Below, in pieces: positions 26,032 to 34,911 of a stretch of 64,000 nucleotides of DNA; the stretch's first letter is position 1, and each line of letters begins with the position of its first letter. Origin of the DNA: Arthrobacter sp. CAN_C5. GTDB lineage: Bacteria; Actinomycetota; Actinomycetes; Actinomycetales; Micrococcaceae. The DNA is taken from contig NZ_JAGGMZ010000001.1 of NCBI RefSeq assembly GCF_017875735.1, positions 2,046,001-2,110,000 on the forward strand, read 5' to 3'. The notes beneath the pieces were generated by a model. It had not been told where the DNA came from. It made no database searches and worked only from the letters and a program-made list of their open reading frames with translations. The translations under genes were made by a program, and so were the position numbers.

Positions 26032-28788
26032 TCAGTGGGCAGCCTCGTGCCAGCTCGCTCCCACACCGACTGAGACGTCAAGGGGTACGGTCAGGTCAGC
26101 GGCCGAGCCCATCTGTTCCCGCACCAGCAGTTCCACAGTGTCCTTCTCGCCCGGAGCGATCTCCAGGACCAGTTCATCGTGCACCTGCAGAAGCATCCGG
26201 GAGGCCAGGCCCTGCCTGCGCAGTTCGGCGTCGACGCCGAGCATCGCCTTCTTGATGATGTCCGCTGCCGAGCCCTGGATGGGGGCGTTCAGCGCCGCCC
26301 GCTCAGCCATTTCGCGGAGCTGCCGGTTGTCGCTGGAGAGATCCGGCAGGTAACGGCGGCGGCCTTCAATCGTGGACGTGAAACCGTCGACGCGCGCCTG
26401 TTCCACCACTCCGCGTAGATAGTCGCGGACGGCGCCGAACCGATCAAAGTAGTCGCCCATCAGGGTGCGTGCCTCATCCACCGAGATGGCCAGCTGCTTG
26501 GACAGGCCAAATGAGCTGAGGCCGTAGACCAAACCGTAGGACATGGCTTTCACCTTGGACCGCATGGCGCTGGTGACGTCCTCGGGGGCGACCCCGAAAA
26601 TGTGCGCGCCGACAAACCGGTGCAGGTCCTCACCTTCCCGGAACGCCTGGATCAGCCCCTCGTCGCCGGAGAGGTGAGCCATGATCCGCATCTCGATCTG
26701 CGAATAGTCGGCGGTCATCAGGCACTCGAACCCGTCGCCGACGACGAACACCTCGCGGATGCGCCGGCCCTCGTCCGACCGGACCGGGATGTTCTGCAGG
26801 TTCGGGTTCGTGGAGGACAGCCGCCCGGTCGCCGCGATGGTCTGGACGTAGGTGGTGTGGATCCGGCCGTCGTCGGCCACTGATTTCCTGAGCCCCTCCA
26901 CCGTCTGGCGCAGCTTGGAGGCGTCGCGGTGCGCGAGTAGCTGTTCCAGGAACGGGTGCCCGGTCTTGACGATCAGGTCGGTCAGCGCGTCGGCATCGGT
27001 GGAGTAGCCGGTCTTGATCTTCTTCGTCTTGGGGAGTTCCAGTTCGTCGAACAGGACCGCCTGGAGCTGCTTGGGTGAGCCCAGGTTGATCTCCTTGCCG
27101 ATGATCCTGAACGCCTCGGCGCTGGTGGTGCTCATGGTCGCCGAGAAGTCGTCGAACAGCTGGTCGAGCCGCTCCATGGACACTGAGACGCCGGTGAGTT
27201 CCATTTCAGCGAGCACCTGGGCCAGTGGCAGTTCAAGCCCACCCAGCAGCTGGTTGGCACCACGTTCCACCAGCTGGCCAGCGAAGTACTCACTGAGCTG
27301 CAGGGCCGCGAACGCACGGGCGATGGCCGGTGAGGCGACGTCTTCCTCCTCCAGCTGGAGCGCGAGCTGACCACCCGTGGACTCCGCCGGGGGTGCGATG
27401 GCCATCTTCAGGTGCGACTGGCTCAGGTCACCGAGGTCGTAGGCGCGGCGGTCGGGCTGGATCAGGTAGCCGGAGATGGCGGTGTCGTCCACGACCCCCG
27501 CAAGTTTCAGTCCGCGGGCGGCGAGCAGCTTGTACGCCGCCTTGAAATCGTGGGCCACCTTCGGCGCACCCGGGTCAGCCAGCCAGGCGGCAAGCGCCTG
27601 CTCCGCTTCGGCGTCGAGCGTTTCCAGATCCACGTACGCCGCCTCCGTCGAGGTCACCATCGCCAGGCCGGCGACGTCGTCGTTCCCGGTGGTCGCCTGG
27701 GTCACCAGCTGGACGGCGGCAGTGGCCTGGTTTGTGGCCTTGAACCAGGAGGTCAAGGCAACGGCATCGGCGAGGACCACGTGCTGGGGCGGGGTCATTT
27801 CGTCGTGCGACTCGGCGGCATCCTCCTCTCCGAACAGGTCGAACAAACGCTTGCGGAGGACGTTGAACTGGAGGGAGTCGAACAGTTCCTCCACGGCCGG
27901 GCGGTCGGGGGTGCGGGACACCATGGTGTCCAGTTCCACCGGCAGATCCAGGTCAAGGTGCAGCTGGTTCAGTCGGCGGTTGCGCTTGACCAGTTCCACG
28001 TTCTCTCGGAGGGAGTCCCCCACCTTCCCCTTGATCGCCGCAAGGTTCTCGAGGATGCCGTCGAGCCCACCGTAGAGTTTGATCCATTTGGCGGCAGTCT
28101 TGGGACCCACCCCGGGAACCCCGGGAAGGTTGTCGGCGGTCTCCCCCACCAGGGCGGCCAGGTCCGAGTACTGGTTGGGCGGGACGAGGTATTTTTCCTC
28201 CACCGCCTGCGCATCCATCTGCGGGATGTTGGTGACGCCCTGCTTCGGGTACAGCACCGTCACGCGGTCGTTGACCAGCTGGAAGGCGTCGCGGTCACCG
28301 CTGACCACCTGCACATCCCAGCCCTCGGCCGCGGCACGGACCGACAGGGTGGCAATGATGTCGTCGGCCTCGTAGCCTGCCATCGACAGGGTGGGAATGT
28401 GCATCGCCTGCATCACCTTGATGATCAGGTCCACCTGGCCGTGGAATTCCGTGGGCGTCTTGGCGCGGCCAGCCTTGTACTCGGTGTACTCCTCGGTCCG
28501 GAACGTCGGGGTGCTCAGGTCCAGTGCAACCGCCACATGGGTGGGCTTCTGGTCTCTGATCAGGTTGATCAGCATCGCGGTGAACCCGTAGACGGCGTTG
28601 GTGTGCTGCCCCGTGTCGGTGGAAAAGTTCTCGGCCGGCAACGCATAGAACGCCCGGTAGGCCATCGAGTGGCCGTCGATCACGAGCAAGCGTTTGCGGG
28701 ATCCGTCAGCCGGCTCGGTGGCCGTGGGAGGAGCGTCCGAAAGAGTCGCAGCGGCCGGGGGAACATCGGGTTTGGTTGTTTGACTCAC
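26032..28788 (-). CDS. polA: DNA polymerase I
   Basis: 918 residues from GTG 28788. A longer frame to 28818 would run into the divergent gene's start, so GTG is preferred. The 5'-3' exonuclease domain occupies about 30-330 (LLVIDGHSMAYRAFYALP, GYEADDIIATL, SGDRDAFQL, GVPGVGPKTAAKW). The middle 3'-5' exonuclease-like domain lacks a clear DxE/YxxxD set, as in other actinobacterial PolA. The polymerase domain has DYSQIEMRIMAHLSGDEGL, the KVKAMSYGLVYGLSSFGLS O-helix and VHDELVLEI. It fills gaps and removes primers. Confidence 0.97.
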   Translation of the reverse strand: MSQTTKPDVPPAAATLSDAPPTATEPADGSRKRLLVIDGHSMAYRAFYALPAENFSTDTGQHTNAVYGFTAMLINLIRDQKPTHVAVALDLSTPTFRTEEYTEYKAGRAKTPTEFHGQVDLIIKVMQAMHIPTLSMAGYEADDIIATLSVRAAAEGWDVQVVSGDRDAFQLVNDRVTVLYPKQGVTNIPQMDAQAVEEKYLVPPNQYSDLAALVGETADNLPGVPGVGPKTAAKWIKLYGGLDGILENLAAIKGKVGDSLRENVELVKRNRRLNQLHLDLDLPVELDTMVSRTPDRPAVEELFDSLQFNVLRKRLFDLFGEEDAAESHDEMTPPQHVVLADAVALTSWFKATNQATAAVQLVTQATTGNDDVAGLAMVTSTEAAYVDLETLDAEAEQALAAWLADPGAPKVAHDFKAAYKLLAARGLKLAGVVDDTAISGYLIQPDRRAYDLGDLSQSHLKMAIAPPAESTGGQLALQLEEEDVASPAIARAFAALQLSEYFAGQLVERGANQLLGGLELPLAQVLAEMELTGVSVSMERLDQLFDDFSATMSTTSAEAFRIIGKEINLGSPKQLQAVLFDELELPKTKKIKTGYSTDADALTDLIVKTGHPFLEQLLAHRDASKLRQTVEGLRKSVADDGRIHTTYVQTIAATGRLSSTNPNLQNIPVRSDEGRRIREVFVVGDGFECLMTADYSQIEMRIMAHLSGDEGLIQAFREGEDLHRFVGAHIFGVAPEDVTSAMRSKVKAMSYGLVYGLSSFGLSKQLAISVDEARTLMGDYFDRFGAVRDYLRGVVEQARVDGFTSTIEGRRRYLPDLSSDNRQLREMAERAALNAPIQGSAADIIKKAMLGVDAELRRQGLASRMLLQVHDELVLEIAPGEKDTVELLVREQMGSAADLTVPLDVSVGVGASWHEAAH

Positions 28789-28807
28789 AGGTGCCAGCCT
28801 AGTTCCC

Positions 28808-29296
28808 ATGACCCACAATTACACTCCGGAGCCGTCCGGACAGGAACCGACCGCAAACCCCTACGCCACCGAGCTGGCCGCCGCCGGTGTGCCGGAAGAG
28901 ATGCACGAATGGCTGAGCGGCCACGGTATCGGGCGTCTCGCCGCGAAGATGGGGATCGTGTTCACGGAGATGACGCCGGAACATCTGGTGGCCACCATGC
29001 CGGTCGAGGGGAACGAACAGGTGGCCGGGATCCTTCACGGCGGGGCGCACCTGGTCCTCGCGGAGACCCTGGGCTCGTTCGCCGCCGGGCTCCATGCTGG
29101 CCGCGACCGGCAGGCGATGGGCATTGAGATCAGCGCGACGCACCACCGGTCGGCGTCGTCGGGGATGGTCACCGGCACCGCCACAGCCGTCCATCTGGGA
29201 CGTACCCTGACCACCCACGAGGTGGTGATGACTGACGACGACGGCCGCCGCCTGTCCACCGCCCGGATCACCAACATCATCCGCGATAGACGCTGA
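28808..29296 (+). CDS. PaaI-type hotdog thioesterase
   Basis: 162 residues. ILHGGAHLVLAETLGSFAAGL near 75-95 contains the HGG motif of PaaI/YdiI thioesterases. GIEISATHHRSASSGMVTGTA is the second conserved strand. It would hydrolyse an acyl-CoA thioester, possibly in menaquinone or aromatic metabolism. Only 19 bp separate its ATG from the polA GTG, so the promoters of the two divergent genes must overlap each other's coding ends. Confidence 0.88.
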   Translation: MTHNYTPEPSGQEPTANPYATELAAAGVPEEMHEWLSGHGIGRLAAKMGIVFTEMTPEHLVATMPVEGNEQVAGILHGGAHLVLAETLGSFAAGLHAGRDRQAMGIEISATHHRSASSGMVTGTATAVHLGRTLTTHEVVMTDDDGRRLSTARITNIIRDRR

Positions 29297-29375
29297 TTTT
29301 TTCGCGCTTCCGGGGCCCGGGAATCCGCCGTCGATACGGGGGTAATCCTCTACGGGTGAACTTTCTTCTGAGGCA

Positions 29376-29404
29376 TTGACAAGGTTCTGCTGCCTGAGGA
29401 TGCT
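29376..29404 (+). promoter_or_regulatory. Candidate promoter for the BTAD regulator operon
   Basis: A consensus -35 TTGACA (29376-29381) and a weak -10 GATGCT (29399-29404) are separated by 17 bases. The start codon lies 76 bases downstream at 29480. Confidence 0.4.
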
Positions 29405-29479
29405 AGCACTGACAGCGGTCAACCGTTTCAGCGGATAGGGGACGCCTCTCCCCGATGAAGCAGGAAGTGGGGACGGGGC

Positions 29480-30265
29480 ATGTCATTGAACACTCCGGTC
29501 CAGTGGAACTTGAAAATGTTGGGGTACTGGTGCCTTGAACGGGATCACCAGCCTCTCACCGTGGCCTTCCGGCAGCAGCGCCTGATCGCGGCCCTCGCGC
29601 TCCGCGGTGGTCGACGACGAAGCTATATTGCTGGCCTCCTGTGGCCCAACCGGACCGATGCCCAGGCCTCGGGAAGCCTGCGTGCCTGCCTGTGGAACAT
29701 TGCACACCAGCTTCCCGGGCTGCTCCACCCCGTCAGCGACACGCTGGCCCTTGCACCCGGGATTACCATCGACGTCGACGAGCTCCGGGGCACGATAAGC
29801 CTCGTGGACACGGGCGCCTCCGTGCCGCAGGAATTTACCGCGGAGCTGCGGGCCGCCGACCTGCTGCCAGGGTGGGACGAGGACTGGCTGCTTCCCGACC
29901 AGGACCGGGTCTTCCGACAGCGCCTTGCCGCCCTGGAAACCCTCGCCGAAACGTATTTGGCTGGGGGGCAGCTGCCGGCAGCCCTCGATGCCGCCACCGC
30001 AGCAGTGGCGCTCGACCCGCTGCTGGAAAGCGCTCAGCGCTCTCTGCTGCGCATCCACCTGGCGGCCGGAAACAACGGGTCGGCGATGCGCAGCTACCGC
30101 ACCTACCTGGCGACCCTGCAGCAGGAATGCGGAGTATGCCCGTCGGCGCGGATCACCGAACTGATCAGGCCGTTGCTGCAGGGCCAGGAGCGTGGGGGCC
30201 AGGAACAGACCCTGCGGGGTCCGGTACCCGGCTACCGTGTCAGCCTGCACCCGTCCTTTGAGTAG
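29480..30265 (+). CDS. BTAD-domain (SARP-like) transcriptional regulator
   Basis: 261 residues. The N-terminal 95 residues are a winged-helix OmpR-like module (FRQQRLIAALALRGGR, AGLLWPNRTDAQASGSLRACLWNI). Residues about 110-240 are a bacterial transcriptional activation domain of TPR-like helices (LETLAETYLAGGQLPAALDAA, LRIHLAAGNNGSAMRSYRTY). This short SARP form lacks an NB-ARC ATPase. The next gene follows after 8 bp in the same direction, so the regulator probably controls or is coupled to that membrane protein. Confidence 0.88.
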   Translation: MSLNTPVQWNLKMLGYWCLERDHQPLTVAFRQQRLIAALALRGGRRRSYIAGLLWPNRTDAQASGSLRACLWNIAHQLPGLLHPVSDTLALAPGITIDVDELRGTISLVDTGASVPQEFTAELRAADLLPGWDEDWLLPDQDRVFRQRLAALETLAETYLAGGQLPAALDAATAAVALDPLLESAQRSLLRIHLAAGNNGSAMRSYRTYLATLQQECGVCPSARITELIRPLLQGQERGGQEQTLRGPVPGYRVSLHPSFE

Positions 30266-30273
30266 GTGGAGTC

Positions 30274-31314
30274 ATGTCCGAGCCCAGCTCCTCCCAACCA
30301 CTCATGCCACCCCCACTGGGACCGCCAACCAACCGCACCTGGCGGGAACAGTCGATCACCACCGCCGCCCAGCTGAGGACCCTCGCCGAATGGGTCAGTC
30401 TGACGGACCCGCCCGTCGGGCTGAGTTCGGGCCAGGCCAGCGCGAAGACAGCCCTCGATCGCGCAATTCTGTGGCATCTGAACGCGGCCACAGACGTGGC
30501 ATCCGAACGGTCACCCGCCATCCAGACCTCCTTCAACGGGGCGGTGGTGGAACGGGTCCTCAGCCAGCTGGATGCCGCGCAGGTGGCGCTGCTGCTCAGG
30601 GCACCGCTGAGTTACGTCCAGTCGCAGCTGCCCGGCATCCAGGCCCACGCCCGGCAGCACCTGCCCCGGCTGGATCCGCACCGGGTCGCCGTCGAAAAGG
30701 TGGTGAAGGCCGCAGCAGCAGCCCCTCTGGACGAGTCGGGGCGGATGACGTTAGTGGCCGCGTTCAGGGCGTCCTGCCTGGAATCCCGGGAGGAGTTTTC
30801 CCGCGTCCGCAGCTTCCGCAACGTGCTCTTCATGGGTGCCCTGGTCCTGGCAATCCTCGCCGCGGCGCTCGCCGTCGCCGGCTGGTTCCGCCCCGAGGAA
30901 CTGCGGTTGTGCTTCGAGCCTGCCGGGGAATCTGTCTGCCCCACCGGCGAGCGCCCCCGACCGTGGGACGTCTTCTTCATTGAAGCGTTCGGGCTGATTG
31001 CGGCAGCGGTTTCCGGTGCCGCTTCGCTCCGGCACGTGCGCGGGACTTCCACGCCGTACGGACTGCCCATCGCCCTCGCCATCCTCAAGCTGCCGGCGGG
31101 TGCGCTGACCGCGGTCCTGGGCCTGCAGCTGATGCGCGGCGGGTTTGTCCCGGGCCTCAGCGACCTGGACAATCCGGCCCAGATTGTCGCCTGGGCCATC
31201 ACCTTCGGCGCGGCCCAGCAACTGTTCACCGGGTTGGTGGACCGGCAGGCACAGACGGTGCTCGACGACGTCGGCGGCAAGACGGGGACAACCGCCGACG
31301 GGAACGGTCCCTAG
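30274..31314 (+). CDS. Membrane protein downstream of BTAD regulator, unknown
   Basis: 346 residues, with GGTGGAG 3 bases before the ATG. The first 180 residues are soluble and helical with a proline-rich start (LMPPPLGPPTN). Four membrane helices follow at about 190-212, 233-250, 266-285 and 307-325. Between helices 1 and 2 sits a short extracytoplasmic loop with two cysteines (LCFEPAGESVCPTGE). No transporter or enzyme motif is visible. The coupling to a BTAD regulator suggests a signal-responsive pair. I do not recognise the family. Confidence 0.7.
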   Translation: MSEPSSSQPLMPPPLGPPTNRTWREQSITTAAQLRTLAEWVSLTDPPVGLSSGQASAKTALDRAILWHLNAATDVASERSPAIQTSFNGAVVERVLSQLDAAQVALLLRAPLSYVQSQLPGIQAHARQHLPRLDPHRVAVEKVVKAAAAAPLDESGRMTLVAAFRASCLESREEFSRVRSFRNVLFMGALVLAILAAALAVAGWFRPEELRLCFEPAGESVCPTGERPRPWDVFFIEAFGLIAAAVSGAASLRHVRGTSTPYGLPIALAILKLPAGALTAVLGLQLMRGGFVPGLSDLDNPAQIVAWAITFGAAQQLFTGLVDRQAQTVLDDVGGKTGTTADGNGP

Positions 31315-31316
31315 CG

Positions 31317-31341
31317 CGGCAGCTGGCTGGTGTTGCTGCCG
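31317..31341. terminator. Hairpin between convergent membrane-protein and subtilase operons
   Basis: CGGCAGC pairs with GCTGCCG (7 bp, 11-base loop). It starts 2 bp after the membrane-protein stop and lies before the stop of the leftward I9-like gene. There is no strong U-tract. Confidence 0.5.
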
Positions 31342-31353
31342 GGCAGGTCGGAG

Positions 31354-31584
31354 CTACTGGATGTCGCTGTCCGGCGGAGGCAGCACGAACCGTACCTCCC
31401 CGTCCACTGAGGACACTCCCTCGACAGCCTCCAACTCCGACCGGCGGTCGTCCGGTGCGGAACCGGTGATCATGCCGACGGTTTCCAGGACCCGATCGAT
31501 CTCCAGCCCGCAGGACCGCAACCGTTCAGCGACCTCCTGGATTTCTGACCGGTGCGAGTCCCGCACGGTGACAGTGAAGTTCAC
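31354..31584 (-). CDS. Standalone I9-like (subtilisin propeptide/inhibitor-like) small protein
   Basis: 76 residues from GTG 31584, preceded by AAGGAGG at 4-base spacing. It begins 20 bp after the subtilase stop. The pattern is beta-alpha-beta-beta-alpha-beta: FTVTVRDSH, then IQEVAERLRSCGLEIDRV, GMITGSAPDDRRSELEAVEG, VSSVDGEVRFVLPPP. This resembles the I9 propeptide fold that chaperones and inhibits subtilases. Pairing in one operon with an S8 protease supports an inhibitor or foldase role, which is inferred. As I recall, related small proteins sometimes carry an unrelated aldolase name in databases. Confidence 0.7.
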   Translation of the reverse strand: MNFTVTVRDSHRSEIQEVAERLRSCGLEIDRVLETVGMITGSAPDDRRSELEAVEGVSSVDGEVRFVLPPPDSDIQ

Positions 31585-31604
31585 CTGTCCTCCTTCAGTC
31601 GTAG

Positions 31605-32816
31605 CTAGTCCTGCGGCGCCAACACGAGGCCTGAACCGACGTCGACGGAGGGCAGCAGGAGGCGCTGGCTCTCCTGCGCCAGCGCCGACCACAGTTCCCG
31701 CCCCCGGTAGCCCGTAGCCTGAGCCCAGAGCGCGGCGACGCCGGCCGCGTGCGGCGTCGCCATCGACGTCCCGCTGATGCTCCGGTACCTCCCTGGCATC
31801 AGCCAGGACGAGTTCACCTGGAATCCGGGGCCGGCCACGTCCACCTGTCCCCCGCGGACCGGTAACGTCCGGGCCGAGAAGAACGCCATCTCAAGCTGCT
31901 GGTCCAACGCTCCGACCGCCAGGATGAACGGACTGTTGGCTGGAGCGCCCACAAATCCGTAGTCGTTCTGCCGCCGGTCGGCGTTGTTTCCGGCCGCCGC
32001 GATGATCAGTGACCCCTGATCCAGTGCCCGCCGGCCGACCGCTGTGTAGGGCGGGTGGACCTGCGCGATGTCGGCTCCGAGGGACATGGAGATCACTGCA
32101 CACTCGTTGGCCATCGCCCAGTCGATGCCGGCGATGATGCCACCGTCGCTGCCCGACCCCGAATCTCCCAGGACCTTCCCGGCGAAGATATCCGCTTCGA
32201 ATGCGACCCCGTACGCCGGGCCCTCCTCCGGCGACCGCGGTCCACAGGACGTGCCGATGCAGTGGGTCCCATGGCCGTGGCCGTCCTGGGAGGTTTCACC
32301 CGGCACGAACGATTCGGTGGTGATTTGTCGTCCGGCGAAATCAGGATGGCTGGAGTCGAAGCCCGTGTCCAGGACCGCCACCCGGATGCCCGCTCCACTC
32401 CACGGCGAGGTGTCGGCGGCTACCGCCTGGAGACCCCAGGTCAGTTCGCCAGAGTCCTGGAACAGTGTGGAAGGTTCCCCGGGCGACTCGGTCAGCACAT
32501 GGTGGATCAGCTCGGGCGATACCGAAGCGATCGTGCCCTCCTCGGAAAAGGAGCGCAGCGCCCGTGCCTGCTGCGGATCGGCCGACACCACTGCCACGCC
32601 CAGCCGGGAGAACACTGTGGCAGCTGCGCCCTCGGTCTGGTCCGGGGTCGCTGCACGGGACCCGAACTCGCGGGAGTCGGCGATGCTGGCCATCCCTGCG
32701 GACCTCAGGAAACCTGGTGCATCCTGTTCCGCGTCGGCGAAGACGACGATGAAACGACCGGTGGTTTCCGGCTCCTGTCCGCGGGAGCGGCTGCCGGAGG
32801 ACTCAGATTCAATCAT
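31605..32816 (-). CDS. S8 subtilisin-like serine protease, no signal peptide
   Basis: 403 residues. The catalytic triad is D150 (VAVLDTGFD), H182 (GHGHGTHC) and S351 (ISGTSMATPHAAGVAAL), with oxyanion N277 (AAAGNN). Residues 20-110 look like an I9-type propeptide (RFIVVFADAEQD, then VAVVSADPQQARALRSF and GTIASVSPELIHHVL). The N-terminus is polar with no hydrophobic segment, so the enzyme appears cytoplasmic or leaves by a non-Sec route. Most actinobacterial subtilases have signal peptides. The I9-like gene downstream suggests a protease-inhibitor pair. Confidence 0.9.
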   Translation of the reverse strand: MIESESSGSRSRGQEPETTGRFIVVFADAEQDAPGFLRSAGMASIADSREFGSRAATPDQTEGAAATVFSRLGVAVVSADPQQARALRSFSEEGTIASVSPELIHHVLTESPGEPSTLFQDSGELTWGLQAVAADTSPWSGAGIRVAVLDTGFDSSHPDFAGRQITTESFVPGETSQDGHGHGTHCIGTSCGPRSPEEGPAYGVAFEADIFAGKVLGDSGSGSDGGIIAGIDWAMANECAVISMSLGADIAQVHPPYTAVGRRALDQGSLIIAAAGNNADRRQNDYGFVGAPANSPFILAVGALDQQLEMAFFSARTLPVRGGQVDVAGPGFQVNSSWLMPGRYRSISGTSMATPHAAGVAALWAQATGYRGRELWSALAQESQRLLLPSVDVGSGLVLAPQD

Positions 32817-33105
32817 TGTGGCACTCTACCTTTGGGGTGCTGGGCGATAAAGCATTCCGGGGAATAACCTTTTCGGGATCAAGCCATGGGGATAGGGTCC
32901 CGGGCAATCACCTGACGCACAATCTTCTGGGGCACCGCCAAGGTATCCCCCGCCGCGTTACTTCCGCGTTATCTCACAGTCATTTGCCCCGTGCCGGCGA
33001 GCACGAGAAGCGGGCGACGCCCGGGGACGAAACCCTCGCGGGTTTGCTCTCCCAGCGCACCGCGGGATAGGACCCCAGAGCCGCTGCCCGACGTATGCTC
33101 TTCGC

Positions 33106-33726
33106 ATGGCCAAATTTTTCGATGTACACCCGCAGGATCCGCAGCCGCGCGCGATCGCCCAGATTGTCGACGTCATCCGGTCCGGCGGGCTGATCGCGTA
33201 CCCCACCGACTCCTGTTACGCACTGGGCGCACAGCTGGGGAACAAGGACGCACTGGATCGCATCAGGTCCATCCGGAAGCTCGACAGCAAGCACCATTTC
33301 ACCCTGGTCTGCAAGGATTTCTCCCAGCTGGGACAGTTTGTGCACATCGACAATGACGTGTTCCGCAGCATCAAGGCGGTGACGCCGGGGAGTTACACGT
33401 TCATCCTGCCCGCCACCAAGGAAGTGCCACGCCGGCTGCTGCACCCCAAGAAGAAGACCGTGGGCGTCCGTATTCCGGACCACCGGATGGTGCAGGCGCT
33501 CCTCGCCGAGCTGGACGAACCGCTGCTGTCGAGCACCCTGCTGCTCCCCGACCAGGAAACGCCGCTGACACAGGGCTGGGAAATCAAGGAAGAGCTCGAC
33601 CACCAGGTGGACGCCGTCATCGACTCCGGGGACTGCGGTGCCGAGCCGACCACCGTCATTGATTACTCCAGCGGCGTCGCTGAGGTGGTCCGGCACGGGA
33701 TGGGTGACCCCTCCCGCTTCGAGTGA
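33106..33726 (+). CDS. YrdC/YciO-family protein (L-threonylcarbamoyladenylate synthase-like)
   Basis: 206 residues. GLIAYPTDSCYALGAQL near 28-44 is the nucleotide-binding motif, KHHFTLVCKDFSQL follows, and PGSYTFILPATKEVPRRLLHPKKKTVGVRIPDH is the central signature. TsaC/Sua5 enzymes make threonylcarbamoyl-AMP for tRNA t6A37. YciO relatives, as this seems to be from KKKTVGVRIPDH, may act on RNA without being the main t6A enzyme. It is followed closely by a GNAT gene in the same direction. Confidence 0.88.
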   Translation: MAKFFDVHPQDPQPRAIAQIVDVIRSGGLIAYPTDSCYALGAQLGNKDALDRIRSIRKLDSKHHFTLVCKDFSQLGQFVHIDNDVFRSIKAVTPGSYTFILPATKEVPRRLLHPKKKTVGVRIPDHRMVQALLAELDEPLLSSTLLLPDQETPLTQGWEIKEELDHQVDAVIDSGDCGAEPTTVIDYSSGVAEVVRHGMGDPSRFE

Positions 33727-33739
33727 AAGTGAGCTGATC

Positions 33740-34306
33740 ATGCCGCACGCCGTCCGTCCGCTCGACGCTTCGACCTGGGACGCCTTCGCCGAACTGATGG
33801 AACGCAACAACGGCGTGTTTGGCGGCTGCTGGTGCATCGGGTTCCATCCGGAAGGTGCCGAACGTGGCCTCGACCACCGCGAGGCTAAAAGGGAACGGGT
33901 GTTCTCGGACCGCGCGCACGCGGCGCTGGTCTTCGACGATAACGGCGCCGCGCAGGGCTGGTGCCAGTTTGGCAGTCCCCGTGAGCTGACCCGGATCAAA
34001 CACCAGCGGGAGTGTCTCAAGGCCGAGCCACCGGTCCCGGACTGGCGGATCACCTGCTTCTACGTCGACAAGAAGCACCGGGGGCAAGGTATTGCCAGGA
34101 CGGCACTTGAGGGTGCGCTGGACCTGATCGCCCGGCGGGGCGGCGGCCTGGTGGAAGCGATTCCCGAGGTCACGGCCGGCCGGACCGCGCACGGCCACTT
34201 CCTGTTCAGTGCCACCGTCGAACTGTTCGAGGACTGCGGCTTTACCCGCCGCCGCCAGGTGGGCAAACACGCCTGGATTGTCGGCCGGGTACTCGACCCC
34301 AGGTGA
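33740..34306 (+). CDS. GNAT-family acetyltransferase
   Basis: 188 residues from ATG 33740, 13 bases after the YrdC/YciO stop. Near residues 26-36 it has NNGVFGGCWCIGFHPEG, a Cys-rich motif common in an uncharacterised GNAT subgroup. VDKKHRGQGIARTAL near 112-126 is the acetyl-CoA loop, and ELFEDCGFTRRRQVGKHAWIV closes the fold. The substrate is unknown. Confidence 0.82.
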   Translation: MPHAVRPLDASTWDAFAELMERNNGVFGGCWCIGFHPEGAERGLDHREAKRERVFSDRAHAALVFDDNGAAQGWCQFGSPRELTRIKHQRECLKAEPPVPDWRITCFYVDKKHRGQGIARTALEGALDLIARRGGGLVEAIPEVTAGRTAHGHFLFSATVELFEDCGFTRRRQVGKHAWIVGRVLDPR

Positions 34307-34324
34307 GCCCGACGGCGGCTGGCG

Positions 34325-34762
34325 TCACCAGTCCTGCCAGCGGCGGTTGCCCTGCAGGGGAATGGCACGGCGGAACGGCCCGCGCTGCTCGTTGTCCTCG
34401 GTGGTCCAGGAAATCAGGACCGCCGGCTTCTTGCCCCGCAGGTACCCGCTGAAGGTGGCTTCCCCCGAGGTCTGCATGGTACTCCGCAGGTGCGAGGAGT
34501 CGACCGTGAACTGCTCGAACTGCACATCCACCCCCGTGGCCTTGGCTGAACCGGTGTTGGTCAGTACCCAGATGTTGTCCTTCTGCCAGTACACCGCCCA
34601 ATCGGCTTCCCTCTCCCGCGGCGCCTCGGCGGGTTCCACCACGGGGGTGGGTGCGGCGGCCGGGGTGCGCCGCTTGCGGTCGACCGCGAGCGCCGCCCAT
34701 CCACCGGCAAAACCAAAGCCCGCCGCGACTCCTGCCAGCACGGGGATCAAGATCCAGTCCAT
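34325..34762 (-). CDS. Membrane-anchored hypothetical protein
   Basis: 145 residues. The N-terminal hydrophobic helix (MDWILIPVLAGVAAGFGFAGGW) is followed by a basic stop (DRKRR) and a Pro/Ala-rich linker. A beta-rich domain follows, with WVLTNTGSAKATGVDVQFEQF and AVLISWTTEDNEQRGPFRRAIPL. It resembles an immunoglobulin-like or transglutaminase-free beta sandwich, but no family was recognised. It is convergent with the GNAT gene and divergent from umuD. Confidence 0.6.
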   Translation of the reverse strand: MDWILIPVLAGVAAGFGFAGGWAALAVDRKRRTPAAAPTPVVEPAEAPREREADWAVYWQKDNIWVLTNTGSAKATGVDVQFEQFTVDSSHLRSTMQTSGEATFSGYLRGKKPAVLISWTTEDNEQRGPFRRAIPLQGNRRWQDW

Positions 34763-34881
34763 CGCTCGTTTCCTACTTCATTTACAGGCGACAGCCCGGC
34801 TGGCCAGTCGCCCCCGTAGCGTTGCCGCGTCCCCGTGAAATCTAGCACCAGCGGGACCGGCAAGTGCTACGCTGATTACGT

Positions 34882-34897
34882 TCGAAGATACGTTCTA
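34882..34897 (+). promoter_or_regulatory. LexA/SOS box upstream of umuDC
   Basis: TCGAAG-ATAC-GTTCTA matches the actinobacterial SOS box TCGAAC-N4-GTTCGA with two mismatches and lies 15 bases before the umuD start. This predicts LexA repression and DNA-damage induction of umuDC. Confidence 0.7.
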
Positions 34898-34911
34898 CTT
34901 AAAGGGATGCT

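Noticed and set aside
31585-31692. N-terminal extension of the I9-like protein to 31692
   Set aside because: It overlaps the subtilase's coding end; GTG 31584 has AAGGAGG at good spacing.
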